The translations under genes were made by a program, and so were the position numbers. Below the pieces are notes generated by a model. That model was given only the letters and a program-made list of their open reading frames with translations, made no database searches and was not told where the DNA came from. A DNA stretch of 64,000 nucleotides from Mycobacterium seoulense (GTDB lineage Bacteria; Actinomycetota; Actinomycetes; Mycobacteriales; Mycobacteriaceae). Position 1 is the first letter of the stretch. The number at the start of each line of letters is the position of its first letter. The DNA is taken from NCBI RefSeq assembly GCF_010731595.1, contig NZ_AP022582.1, positions 620,001 through 684,000 on the forward strand, written 5' to 3'. This document shows positions 38,129-45,464 of the stretch, one piece after another.

Positions 38129-39049
38129 TCAGGCGGCTCGTGCCGTCCAGGTGAAGTTGTGCATCTCGGGGATCCGCGGCGCCAGCGCGGCGGCGACCAG
38201 GCGACCGATTCCATCCGCCGCCGCCAGGGGAGTGTCGGGATCGAGGAAGCCCTCCACCTCGACCCGCAACGTACGGCCGGTCCATCGCGCCCGGGCGTGC
38301 GCGTGGGTGACGCCGGGCACGGTGGCGGCGACGGCCTCGGCGGTCGCGATGATTTCGGGGTCGACGCCGTCGAGTAGGCGGTGAGCGATGTCGGCGGTCA
38401 CCTCCCAGCCGACGTGGCAGATGAATCCGGTGACGACGATCCCGGCGACCGCGTCGGCCCACCCCCAGCCGAGCGCCACGCCGATCAGGCCGAGCATCGC
38501 CCCCGCCGACGACAGGGCGTCCAGCCAGGAATGCTTGGCGTCGGCCACCATCGTCGCAGAGCGAATCCGCCTGCCTACCACCAGTTTGTAGCGGGCCACG
38601 AGCTGGTTGCCCGCGATTCCCACGATCGCCGCGGCGATACCCCAGCCCACATACCCGGTGCCGCCGTGCTGGAGCAACTTGGTGACGCTTTCGAAGGCGG
38701 CGACGGCGGCACTGCCCCAAATGACTACTGCCACACCGATTCCGGCGAGGTCCTCGGCGCGTTCGTAGCCGTACGGATAGCGCTCGCTGGGGAGTTTGCG
38801 CGACGCCCGAAACCCGACGAACACCAGGGCGCTGGTGGAGACGTCAGACAGGTTGTGCAACGCGTCGCCGAGCAACGCCACCGAGCCGGACAGCAGCGCG
38901 ATGGCCAACTCGACGAGCCCCGTCAGGGCCAGTCCAATGGCGCTGACGGCGACGGCCCGGTTGGCCTCGCGGCGCTCGGCCGCATCGTCGGTGACGGTGT
39001 CGAGAGGAAAACTTGCCGCTGGGTCACGGACGCCGTTCACGATGTGCAT
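38129..39049 (-). CDS. Cation diffusion facilitator transporter
   Basis: A 306-residue CDF protein. Six membrane segments lie between about 35 and 230. The metal-site motif HNLSD (LLGDALHNLSDVSTSALVF) and the second site AKHSWLDALSSAGA are typical of Zn/Mn/Fe exporters. The C-terminal cytosolic domain (about 225-306) carries His-containing THAHARARW and MHNFTW. The start is uncertain: ATG 39049 is used, while ATG 39067 is possible, and neither has a clear Shine-Dalgarno. The metal cannot be told. Confidence 0.86.
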   Translation of the reverse strand: MHIVNGVRDPAASFPLDTVTDDAAERREANRAVAVSAIGLALTGLVELAIALLSGSVALLGDALHNLSDVSTSALVFVGFRASRKLPSERYPYGYERAEDLAGIGVAVVIWGSAAVAAFESVTKLLQHGGTGYVGWGIAAAIVGIAGNQLVARYKLVVGRRIRSATMVADAKHSWLDALSSAGAMLGLIGVALGWGWADAVAGIVVTGFICHVGWEVTADIAHRLLDGVDPEIIATAEAVAATVPGVTHAHARARWTGRTLRVEVEGFLDPDTPLAAADGIGRLVAAALAPRIPEMHNFTWTARAA

Positions 39050-39412
39050 ATCGCAAGCATGCCCCATCGATCGCCGGTGCCCAACCTGGTCACCGACGCG
39101 TGCAAGCGATGGCGGGCACTGACGCGGTCCGTGCGCAGCGGCATCGCCGGCTACCGTTCCCGGCCCCGCGCGACGCGGCGTTTCGTCGTTCCAACGCATC
39201 TGCTGCTGCGCGCGAATAATGCCGCCGGGCATAACTGGCGTTCTCGTCAATTACTGGCCGGGTTCTGCGTCTCGCCGCGATTTATTTCGATTTGCCAGCG
39301 CCGGAGCGAGGCGTGTGCAAAAGTACCTATTGATCGAAGCGCAGGCGCGTGAGTTCATCGGCCAGCTTCGCGATCAGGACATATCGAAACGCGGACCCAT
39401 CGAGGAGCCACT

Positions 39413-39748
39413 ATGAAGAAACCGGCACAACTAATCGGCCCACTGGCGGCCGTTTTGGCAAGCATGAGCGTCGTCGTCGCCCCGATCGCGACCGCCGACG
39501 CGACGGACGACGTTTTCCTTCAGGCGCTCGGGCAACAGGGAATCACCCTCACCAACCTGTCGAACCAGACCATCGTCAACGCCGGACATGGAGTTTGCCA
39601 GGACTGGGCCAATGGTGCGACTTTGGCGCAGACCCTTTCCGACGTACAAGGTGCACTCGGGTTAAGTGACCACAATTCGGGTTACTTCATCGGTGCGGCG
39701 ACGCAGTCTTACTGCCCGCAGTACGTCAGCAAAGCCACGCAAAGCTGA
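39413..39748 (+). CDS. Secreted DUF732 protein (copy 4)
   Basis: A 111-residue exported protein. The signal peptide is MKKPAQLIGPLAAVLASMSV and on, with cleavage near ATADA. The mature part has DDVFLQALGQQGITLTN, VCQDWANGATLAQTL and QSYCPQY. A GAGGAG site precedes the ATG. It is more diverged than copies 1-3 and is separated from them by the CDF gene. Confidence 0.84.
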   Translation: MKKPAQLIGPLAAVLASMSVVVAPIATADATDDVFLQALGQQGITLTNLSNQTIVNAGHGVCQDWANGATLAQTLSDVQGALGLSDHNSGYFIGAATQSYCPQYVSKATQS

Positions 39749-39755
39749 CGCACGG

Positions 39756-39968
39756 TCACTCTTCCTGATCAGGGCGCGGCTTCGGGTCGCGCGACGGGCG
39801 AACGCGCCTCGGTAGCAGCATCAGCATCACCGGGAACCGCAGCAGCGCGTCGCGGTGGGAGACTTCGAGGAACACCGTTTCTATCTCGATGTTCCTTATC
39901 GGTTGTCTCTCCATCATCAGACGCGTGCGCAGGTAGCGCGGGGTCCTCAGCCACTCGACCAAATTCAT
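39756..39968 (-). CDS. Hypothetical protein
   Basis: A 70-residue protein, MNLVEWLRTPRYLRTRLMME and onward, with an amphipathic middle (FLEVSHRDALLRFPVMLMLL) and an Arg/Pro/Asp tail. I recognise no family. The ATG at 39968 was chosen over one at 40010. Its codon use is reasonable, and it is convergent with DUF732 copy 4. It could be a short membrane-associated protein or a non-coding frame. Confidence 0.42.
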   Translation of the reverse strand: MNLVEWLRTPRYLRTRLMMERQPIRNIEIETVFLEVSHRDALLRFPVMLMLLPRRVRPSRDPKPRPDQEE

Positions 39969-40208
39969 GCCCGCGACTCTACCCTTTCGGCGAAAGTCAT
40001 TGCGCGGCAAATTAACCTGCAGAACTCCGTGGATTTGCGCCGTCCACCCAAGGCCGGCCGGGGGCGATTACCTTCGCTTGTCGGTACCCCGCTGTACGGC
40101 TGATTAGCAGCAATTCTTCAGGTTTGAAACAGGGCCCGACGACTAAAATTGACAGGGTGAACGCGCAGGCCGAAGGCTAGCGTCGACCGCGTCGGTGGGT
40201 CCTCCGCG

Positions 40209-40424
40209 ATGAGAAAGCCCGCAGCGATATTCGTGGCCGTTGGGGCGGTGATGCTCAGCGGGGCTACCGCTCACGCCGACTCGCCGTCGCCGGGTCCGAC
40301 GCCCCCTCCGGGTACACCCAAATGCCTGACCTTCGATGGCCCACAGTTGAACTGGCTGCCGTGCGGATGGACGACGGATGGCCGGCGCTGGACCCCTCCG
40401 CCGCCCCCACCGCCCGGGCCGTGA
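40209..40424 (+). CDS. Small secreted proline-rich protein
   Basis: A 71-residue protein with a clear signal peptide (MRKPAAIFVAVGAVMLSGAT, cleavage near AHADS). The mature peptide of about 48 residues has two Pro-rich runs bracketing CLTFDGPQLNWLPCGW, whose two Cys may form a disulfide. No family is recognised. It may be cell-wall associated. It is located among the DUF732 genes, all on the same strand here. Confidence 0.65.
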   Translation: MRKPAAIFVAVGAVMLSGATAHADSPSPGPTPPPGTPKCLTFDGPQLNWLPCGWTTDGRRWTPPPPPPPGP

Positions 40425-40585
40425 TTGTCACCGGTGATCAAATCACGCATTCGTCGCCCGTGACGCCGATTATTCAACTTTCGATAAGTTGCATTTTCCC
40501 TGGTTTTCCTATTCTTCGTATCCTGCCGCATTGGAGCCGTATCCTGCGGGTGTCGTCAACGGCACGAAGAAAGGAAGCGGATCAA

Positions 40586-40933
40586 ATGTCCTCATCTCGC
40601 TGGCTGGCGCGACTGGCCGTCCCCGTCGTGGCTGGCGCCGCCCTCATCGCCAGCACGGCGATCGCGACCGCCGATGCCGCCGATGACGCCTACCTCGCTC
40701 AACTGCGCGCTCAGGGCTTCGATTGGCCGCCGGGCCACGAAGCCGCCCTGACCGGCATGGGGCGCCTCATCTGTGACGATCTGGGGTGGGGCTGGACGTA
40801 CGACCAAATTGCCCAGAACATCCACGCCGACCTCGACCCGAGGAACGTGACGTTCGGGGACGTCCATTCCATGGTGACGCTGGCGCATTCGACTTATTGC
40901 CCGCTGCAGCGGTGCTGGACCGACCACTGCTGA
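40586..40933 (+). CDS. Secreted DUF732 protein (copy 5)
   Basis: A 115-residue exported protein. The signal peptide MSSSRWLARLAVPVVAGAAL continues to ATADA. The mature part has DDAYLAQLRAQGFDWPPG, ICDDLGWGWTYDQIA and STYCPLQRC, followed by WTDHC. It therefore has four mature Cys instead of the usual two, suggesting an extra disulfide. AAAGGAAG lies upstream of the ATG. Confidence 0.83.
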   Translation: MSSSRWLARLAVPVVAGAALIASTAIATADAADDAYLAQLRAQGFDWPPGHEAALTGMGRLICDDLGWGWTYDQIAQNIHADLDPRNVTFGDVHSMVTLAHSTYCPLQRCWTDHC

Positions 40934-41029
40934 CGCCTGAATTCTTAGGATTATTTCTGAGACACGGCCATTGTTTTCGGTGTAGCGTCCCGATCAATTT
41001 CACAGGGGACGTGGCAGAAAGACCGAGCG

Positions 41030-41776
41030 ATGAAAGCAGCAATTGCGGCCGCGACGGCAGCCGTCGTTGCGCTGGGCCTGCCGGGTGCCGCGCCCGCCCG
41101 TGCCGAGACGACTGCCACCGTCAAAGCCCAGACCACCCAGCGCATGAACGGCCCCAACACGAAGGCGGGCCACGACGGCGTTTACAGCGCCGGCCAGCTG
41201 TTGACGCTCGTGTGCCACAGCACGGGCGAGCCGGTCAAAGGCTTCTTCAGCTATCAGATTGCCGACGGCGGCTGGGACAGCCTGTGGTACAAGACATCTG
41301 ACGGGCACTACGTCGCCGATGTCGACATCGACACGCGCACCCTCGACGCGCTCGGCCCCGACTGCGGTGGGGGTGGGGGAGCGGCACCGGCGGCAGCGGC
41401 CGGTGAGGACAAGGCGGCTCACGCGATGGCGTGGGCGCGCGGTCAGATGGCCGCCGATCCCGACAGCACGGTCCAATGCGAGGCGTTCGTCGAGCAGGCC
41501 TACAACCACGCGTTCCGATACCCGTCGGCGATGGACGCGTTCAACGATTTCAACCGCAAGGGACTCATCCACACCAACGCCGACAACATTCCCGAGGGGG
41601 CACTCGTCTTTACGAGCAATCCCGGATTCGATCACGGCACCGGACACGTCATGCTCAGCGAGGGCAATGGCCAGTACCTCACCGCCAACTACTTCACGCC
41701 GCCGCACATCCGGGAAATACGGCCAAGCCCCAACGATTCGCAAAACATCTTTCTCGGTTGGGCGTACGCGCCGTAG
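41030..41776 (+). CDS. Secreted Cys/His hydrolase with SH3-like domain
   Basis: A 248-residue exported protein. The signal peptide MKAAIAAATAAVVALGLPGA ends near ARAET. Residues 27-112 look like an SH3b-type beta domain with two Cys. After a Gly/Ala linker, residues 126-248 show Cys150 (VQCEAFVEQAYN) and His206 (GTGHVMLSEGNGQYL), the order seen in CHAP and NlpC/P60 peptidases. A peptidoglycan amidase or endopeptidase is likely but unproven. It follows DUF732 copy 5. Confidence 0.72.
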   Translation: MKAAIAAATAAVVALGLPGAAPARAETTATVKAQTTQRMNGPNTKAGHDGVYSAGQLLTLVCHSTGEPVKGFFSYQIADGGWDSLWYKTSDGHYVADVDIDTRTLDALGPDCGGGGGAAPAAAAGEDKAAHAMAWARGQMAADPDSTVQCEAFVEQAYNHAFRYPSAMDAFNDFNRKGLIHTNADNIPEGALVFTSNPGFDHGTGHVMLSEGNGQYLTANYFTPPHIREIRPSPNDSQNIFLGWAYAP

Positions 41777-41805
41777 CTGGGCCGCTCTGTGGTACTTACG
41801 ACCAC

Positions 41806-42036
41806 ATGAACAATCCTTCACCGGGCCCGGGTTGGTGGCTGGCGTCCGACGGCAACTGGTATCCGCAGCAGTGGGAATACACGTGGGATTACCGCGAGGG
41901 GGACACCGCCATGGACGAGATGAAGCTGAGGGCCGACGAGCTGGGCCGGCAGGGGTGGGAGATGGTCGGTCTCGATGCCGACCACCGCGGAGCCTTTTCC
42001 GTCGCGTGCTTCTTCAAGCGGCCGATCGCGCCGTAA
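41806..42036 (+). CDS. Small protein with DUF2510-like and DUF4177-like parts
   Basis: A 76-residue protein. The N-terminal PGPGWWLASDGNWYPQQW is the WW-type DUF2510 signature. The remainder, EYTWDYREGD followed by LRADELGRQGWEMVGLDAD, resembles the one-domain DUF4177 fold. No signal peptide is present. Such short fusions are poorly studied and function is unknown. It lies 29 bases after the hydrolase gene on the same strand. Confidence 0.65.
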   Translation: MNNPSPGPGWWLASDGNWYPQQWEYTWDYREGDTAMDEMKLRADELGRQGWEMVGLDADHRGAFSVACFFKRPIAP

Positions 42037-42158
42037 CCCGTCCGAGAGGCCAGCGCCGCCTTTACTGAGGCGCCGGCGGCACAAGTGGGTAAACAACGCA
42101 ATGACGCGCCGGGACGCGTCTGTTGTGCGATCAGTCACTAGTCGAAAGGCGGCATCGG

Positions 42159-42515
42159 ATGGCTCGTCAAGACGGAGGCCGGTGGGACGTCGGCATCAAA
42201 GACAACGCGGTTTATCTGGCGCGCGTCTCGGAGGACAACGAGCGATTATTCGACGATTCGTTGGCGTCCGAGGAGGCCCGCGAGCTGGCCGAGCTCTTGA
42301 CCAAGTTCGCCGACAAGCTCGATAAGTCCGGCGAGTCGAGGGACGAGGACGACGACGAGGACGAGGACGACGAGGACGACGACGAGGACGACGAGGACGA
42401 CGACGAGGACGACGAGGACGACGAGGACGACGAGGACGACGAGGACGACGAGGACGACGAGGACGACGAGGACGACGACGAGGACGACGAGGACTCCAAG
42501 AAGTCGTCGGATTAG
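42159..42515 (+). CDS. Protein with 51-residue Asp/Glu tail
   Basis: A 118-residue cytosolic protein. Residues 1-60 form a small domain (RWDVGIKDNAVYLARVSEDN, then a helix EEARELAELLTKFADKLD). Residues 62-112 are only Asp and Glu, followed by SKKSSD. The acidic tail is encoded by a tandem GAC/GAG array. Acidic tails often bind basic proteins, metals or DNA-mimic targets, but no partner is known. The tract is prone to length change by replication slippage. Confidence 0.72.
   Translation: MARQDGGRWDVGIKDNAVYLARVSEDNERLFDDSLASEEARELAELLTKFADKLDKSGESRDEDDDEDEDDEDDDEDDEDDDEDDEDDEDDEDDEDDEDDEDDEDDDEDDEDSKKSSD
42342..42494 (+). repeat. GAC/GAG tandem array coding the acidic tail
   Basis: 153 bases made solely of GAC and GAG codons, mostly the 9-base unit GACGACGAG. 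It is in frame throughout in this copy. It is not a CRISPR array: there are no spacers. Confidence 0.95.
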
Positions 42516-42588
42516 ATTTCGATCGAGCTGTTGATCTCGCCGCTCTGCGGCTGGCGCAGCCCGCTCGTGGAGTCAGGATCTGGTGGAG

Positions 42589-42624
42589 ACCTGATGGAAG
42601 CCAATACCGTTGGCTCCATCAGGT
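42589..42624. other. Strong stem-loop before small gene
   Basis: Arms of 16 and 15 bases (ACCTGATGGAAGCCAA and TTGGCTCCATCAGGT) pair with one bulged base around the loop TACCG. It lies 24 bases before the gene at 42649 and 74 bases after the acidic-tail gene. It has no T-run. It could be a terminator, a leader structure or an element remnant. Confidence 0.6.
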
Positions 42625-42648
42625 TGCAGTGCTGCTGATGGGTGGAGC

Positions 42649-42840
42649 GTGCCCCTTAAACGTGTTGACGAGTTGAAGCCCGGGGACAAGATCCGCATGA
42701 AGATCGGGCATGCCACCGTCGTAGCGACCGAACCCCTCGACGACGACCGCACCATGCTCACCTTTTACTACGGGACCAAAGCGCCCGCCGACAACGCCCT
42801 CACCGTGGATGTCCTGGGCGACGACGAGTGGGGTTGGTAA
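42649..42840 (+). CDS. Short beta-rich hypothetical protein
   Basis: A 63-residue protein from GTG 42649 (VPLKRVDELKPGDKIRMKIG), with GGTGGAGC just upstream. The pattern of alternating strands (HATVVATEPLDDDRTMLTFY) looks like a small barrel. The start motif LKPGDKI recalls many beta-barrel domains without identifying one. It ends in acidic DDEWGW. No function is assigned. Confidence 0.6.
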   Translation: MPLKRVDELKPGDKIRMKIGHATVVATEPLDDDRTMLTFYYGTKAPADNALTVDVLGDDEWGW

Positions 42841-42915
42841 GGCCAGTCGGGCAGACGCTTGCCTGTGAAGGGCCGGCGCATGACTATTGACGGGTACGGC
42901 CTCAGAGGAGAAATG

Positions 42916-43416
42916 ATGACGTCGGACCGCTTGAAAAGATTTGTCGGTCTGTGCGCTTCGCCGCTCCCGATCGCCCTGGCGTTTTCCCCGACGGCCTTCG
43001 CCGACAATCCGTCCTGGAACGGGCAGTACGCGATCACGTTCATGGTTGGTCCGAAGGCCGGGACCAGCATGGCGGTCGGCAATCCCGAGGTGCAGCACAC
43101 CGAGACCTACGGTTTCCGCTCGAGCTGTACGAACGGAAAGTGCGTCGCCACCATCATTAGCGGCCCCCCGCCAACCAACCCGACGGTTCCGCAGCCGATC
43201 CAGTTCACGTGGGACGGGAAGTCCTGGACCCAGGTCAACGATTTTCAATGGGACTGCATGATGCCCGACACCTCGATCGAATGGAATCCGGCCCGGGCCA
43301 CTGTGCGCTACACGCCCCAACCCGACGGGTCGCTCGACGGGATCATGCACACCGACATCTTGAGCGGCGCGTGCCAGGGCACCATCGATATGGACATGAA
43401 GGCTGAGCGTGTGTGA
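42916..43416 (+). CDS. Secreted protein of unknown function
   Basis: A 166-residue exported protein. The ATG at 42916 has GGAG five bases upstream. The signal peptide (TSDRLKRFVGLCASPLPIAL and on) ends near AFA-DN. The mature part has strands with NPSWNGQYAITFMVGPKAGT, FRSSCTNGKCVATI, FQWDCMMPD and SGACQGTID: four Cys, probably two disulfides. The layout resembles other small secreted mycobacterial proteins of unknown role. It is on the same strand as its neighbours. Confidence 0.72.
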   Translation: MTSDRLKRFVGLCASPLPIALAFSPTAFADNPSWNGQYAITFMVGPKAGTSMAVGNPEVQHTETYGFRSSCTNGKCVATIISGPPPTNPTVPQPIQFTWDGKSWTQVNDFQWDCMMPDTSIEWNPARATVRYTPQPDGSLDGIMHTDILSGACQGTIDMDMKAERV

Positions 43417-43484
43417 ATTCACCCCGACGCCGCATCTGCTCAGTTTCGTTTGCTGATTACTCTGCGTCATAGCTGGGTATCCAT

Positions 43485-43775
43485 GTGACCGTGCGTTTCT
43501 TCTCCGTTGCTGCCGCGGTCGGCATAGCCGTCGGCGTGCTGGTGGCCGCACCGGCTCGCGCAGACTTGAGCGGTTACGGAAATTGCGTGGGAAGCATTAC
43601 GGAAGTTCCACTGTGGGAACACGACTATCAGAACCAGCAGCTCATCGGGATTATCGAGCAGGACCTCAACTCCGGTGTTTCTCCGGCCGCTGAAGCGCAA
43701 AAGGTATCGCATATGGGTTTCGACCCCCGCTTGGCCAACCGGATCGTGGAGTGCGTGATTCAGGAGCGCCCGTAA
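43485..43775 (+). CDS. Small secreted protein
   Basis: A 96-residue protein from GTG 43485 (a GTG at 43491 is also possible). The signal peptide MTVRFFSVAAAVGIAVGVLV ends near ARADL. The mature peptide has two Cys (YGNCVGS and VECVIQ) and a central helix. It resembles DUF732 in size and disulfide layout but lacks the YCP end, so it was not assigned to the family. Function is unknown. Confidence 0.7.
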   Translation: MTVRFFSVAAAVGIAVGVLVAAPARADLSGYGNCVGSITEVPLWEHDYQNQQLIGIIEQDLNSGVSPAAEAQKVSHMGFDPRLANRIVECVIQERP

Positions 43776-43948
43776 AGCCCTGGCGAAACGGTCGCTGAGC
43801 TCCTCTCATGAGGGTGTGGCCAACCCTCCACGCGCGGCCCCAGCGAGGAATGACTGTCCCCGTAAGTCGTTGCCCAGGAATGGGAACCGAGCGGGTAGGC
43901 CCAACTGTCAGCTGCGAGGGCCGCTCGTCGCGATGGGATCATAAGCGG

Positions 43949-44281
43949 ATGACCACTCACACCTGCATGGGTTGCGGGCTCGAGACCCGTTACTCCTATG
44001 GGCGCGCCTGCATGGGGTGCGGCCTGAGAACCCACTACTCGTATGGTCATCGGCCGGACTGGTATCCGCAGGCGGCGGTAGCTTTCGCGACGCCGGCAAG
44101 AATCGTGGGCCTATGCGAAAGGCATCCGACGGCCGCGATGGCGTTGATGGTGCCGGCCACGCTCGTCGCCTTGGCGGCGATCGCCGCGTACCCGTTCGTG
44201 TTCGTGCCATTGTTGGCTCTGCTCAGCGTGGCTTTGGTGGCGTCCGTCCGCTACGAGGAAGCCCGCACCCCCACGAAGTAG
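43949..44281 (+). CDS. Membrane protein with duplicated CxxC motif
   Basis: A 110-residue protein from ATG 43949. It opens with two near-identical units, TCMGCGLETRYSYG and ACMGCGLRTHYSYG, giving four Cys in two CxxC pairs, a likely zinc ribbon. Two membrane segments follow (about 57-75 and 77-95). The tail is charged. The nucleotide sequence of the two units is also similar, so the motif arose by internal duplication. No family is recognised. The longer open frame from 43808 is not supported. Confidence 0.65.
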   Translation: MTTHTCMGCGLETRYSYGRACMGCGLRTHYSYGHRPDWYPQAAVAFATPARIVGLCERHPTAAMALMVPATLVALAAIAAYPFVFVPLLALLSVALVASVRYEEARTPTK

Positions 44282-44519
44282 CTCGCTTGGACGCAGGGGG
44301 CCGGGCGAATTTCAGCCCACGTCTACTCCAGCAGCTCAAGCAACTGAGCGGTCGCACCGTCATTACTGACAGCGGTTGTCCACTAAGTCTTTTCGAGTGA
44401 TGAGCATCATCCTGGCAAAACACGGCTGCGACGGCCGGCGATGTGCGATGAGCGGTGTCGAAAGCTGCCCGGCATCGGCAATGCTTGTCCCCGGGGTGGC
44501 GCACCTGGCGTGGAGAAAT

Positions 44520-44711
44520 CTATTGCTGGCTTGCGTGGCGCTTGCCGAACCATGCTCGGTAGGCGAGGTAACCCATCAATACGGCGAGGCCTCCGGTACC
44601 GATGAGGCCCAGCGCCGTGCCGTGAGTGCACAGATTCAGCACGAACAGCGCCAGGCATAGCACAGCCATCGCCGTGTAGAAGGCCCGGCCGTACCGGGGG
44701 TTCGTCTTCAC
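44520..44711 (-). CDS. Small two-helix membrane protein
   Basis: A 63-residue protein from GTG 44711, with AGAGG upstream. Two membrane segments are visible (AFYTAMAVLCLALFVLNL and LGLIGTGGLAVLMGYLAYRA), joined by a short loop, with basic ends. Function is unknown. It is transcribed on the same strand as, and just downstream of, the tRNA-Val/Cys/Gly cluster. Confidence 0.65.
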   Translation of the reverse strand: MKTNPRYGRAFYTAMAVLCLALFVLNLCTHGTALGLIGTGGLAVLMGYLAYRAWFGKRHASQQ

Positions 44712-44739
44712 GAGTGCCTCTGATCAGCAAAAACTCTGG

Positions 44740-44811
44740 TGCGCGATACTGGGATTGAACCAGTGACCTCTTCCGTGTCAGGGAAGCGCTCTCCCGCTGA
44801 GCTAATCGCGC
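44740..44811 (-). tRNA. tRNA-Val (GAC)
   Basis: A 72-base cloverleaf plus encoded CCA (44737-44739). The acceptor stem GCGCGAT pairs with ATCGCGC. The anticodon loop CTGACAC gives GAC. The T-loop GGTTCAATCCC is present. It is the third gene of a minus-strand tRNA trio. Confidence 0.93.
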
Positions 44812-44827
44812 CTGGGTCAAAAGCTGG

Positions 44828-44898
44828 AGGTGGAGACGGGAATCGAACCCGTGTGCACGGCTTTGCAGGCCGTTGCCTCACCACTCGGCCACTCCACC
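44828..44898 (-). tRNA. tRNA-Cys (GCA)
   Basis: A 71-base cloverleaf plus encoded CCA (44825-44827). The acceptor stem GGTGGAG pairs with CTCCACC. The anticodon loop CTGCAAA gives GCA. The T-loop GGTTCGATTCC is present. Confidence 0.94.
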
Positions 44899-44926
44899 GC
44901 TGGGATTGATGCCACTTGCACCTTCG

Positions 44927-44999
44927 AGCGGATGACGGGATTCGAACCCGCGACCCTCACCTTGGCAAGGTGATGCGCTACCAACTGCGCTACATCCGC
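44927..44999 (-). tRNA. tRNA-Gly (GCC)
   Basis: A 73-base cloverleaf without encoded CCA. The acceptor stem GCGGATG pairs with CATCCGC. The anticodon loop TTGCCAA gives GCC. The T-loop GGTTCGAATCC is present. It is first in the minus-strand tRNA trio. Confidence 0.94.
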
Positions 45000-45181
45000 G
45001 CGCCCTGGGCGAGATCGTCGCCCGGTGCGAAGCACGACGATAGTCGACGTGAGCGGGCACATACAAATTTCTTGGTACGGGCCGCGTCCAGGTTATCGCG
45101 CCGTAACGGCGACCCGCAGGCGGCCGGTACTGTCGAGACCGAGCTCGTGCTAGTCTTCGACGTCGTTCGCCTCTCGGCGCC

Positions 45182-45253
45182 GGTCCCGTGGCTCAGTGGG
45201 AGAGCGTCCGCTTCACACGCGGAAGGTCGCTGGTTCGATCCCAGCCGGGACCA
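45182..45253 (+). tRNA. tRNA-Val (CAC)
   Basis: A 72-base cloverleaf without encoded CCA. The acceptor stem GGTCCCG pairs with CGGGACC. The anticodon loop TTCACAC gives CAC. The T-loop GGTTCGATCCC is present. It is on the opposite strand to the trio, 182 bases from tRNA-Gly. Confidence 0.94.
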
Positions 45254-45405
45254 CTTCCCGACGGTGCAGGCATGGGTCAATCACCGCTTTGTTGGCTGCC
45301 GAACCGGTGCGCGCGATCACGGCCGCTCTGCGCCATGAGAGGGGAACCGTCCTGCGGTAGCAGCGGTACGCTCGTCAAAGCCCTCGAACTAGTAAAGGTG
45401 GAGGG

Positions 45406-45462
45406 ATGCTCATGCCGAAACCACCGGGCGCTTCAGCGGCTGCCCGACCCTTGTTCGGTTAA
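45406..45462 (+). CDS. Possible 18-residue leader peptide
   Basis: A short ORF (MLMPKPPGASAAARPLFG) with an excellent AGGTGGAGG site directly before its ATG. Its TAA lies two bases before the GTG of the first GAF-ANTAR gene, in a different frame. The downstream GTG has no good Shine-Dalgarno of its own, so this peptide may serve translational coupling. Experimental proof is lacking, and the ORF could be fortuitous. Confidence 0.45.
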   Translation: MLMPKPPGASAAARPLFG

Positions 45463-45464
45463 AT

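Noticed and set aside
42342..42494. Tandem GAC/GAG array as a possible CRISPR or non-coding satellite
   Set aside because: There are no spacers or conserved repeat of CRISPR length, and the array stays in frame as an acidic tail.
43760..44050. Minus-strand open frame with a GVTGLEPATHAG stretch
   Set aside because: This kind of string commonly appears in spurious translations of GC-rich non-coding DNA, and the frame is antisense to the CxxC membrane protein.
35240..44736. Prophage or insertion sequence in the accessory region after clpC2
   Set aside because: No integrase, transposase, terminal inverted repeats or phage structural genes are visible on either strand.
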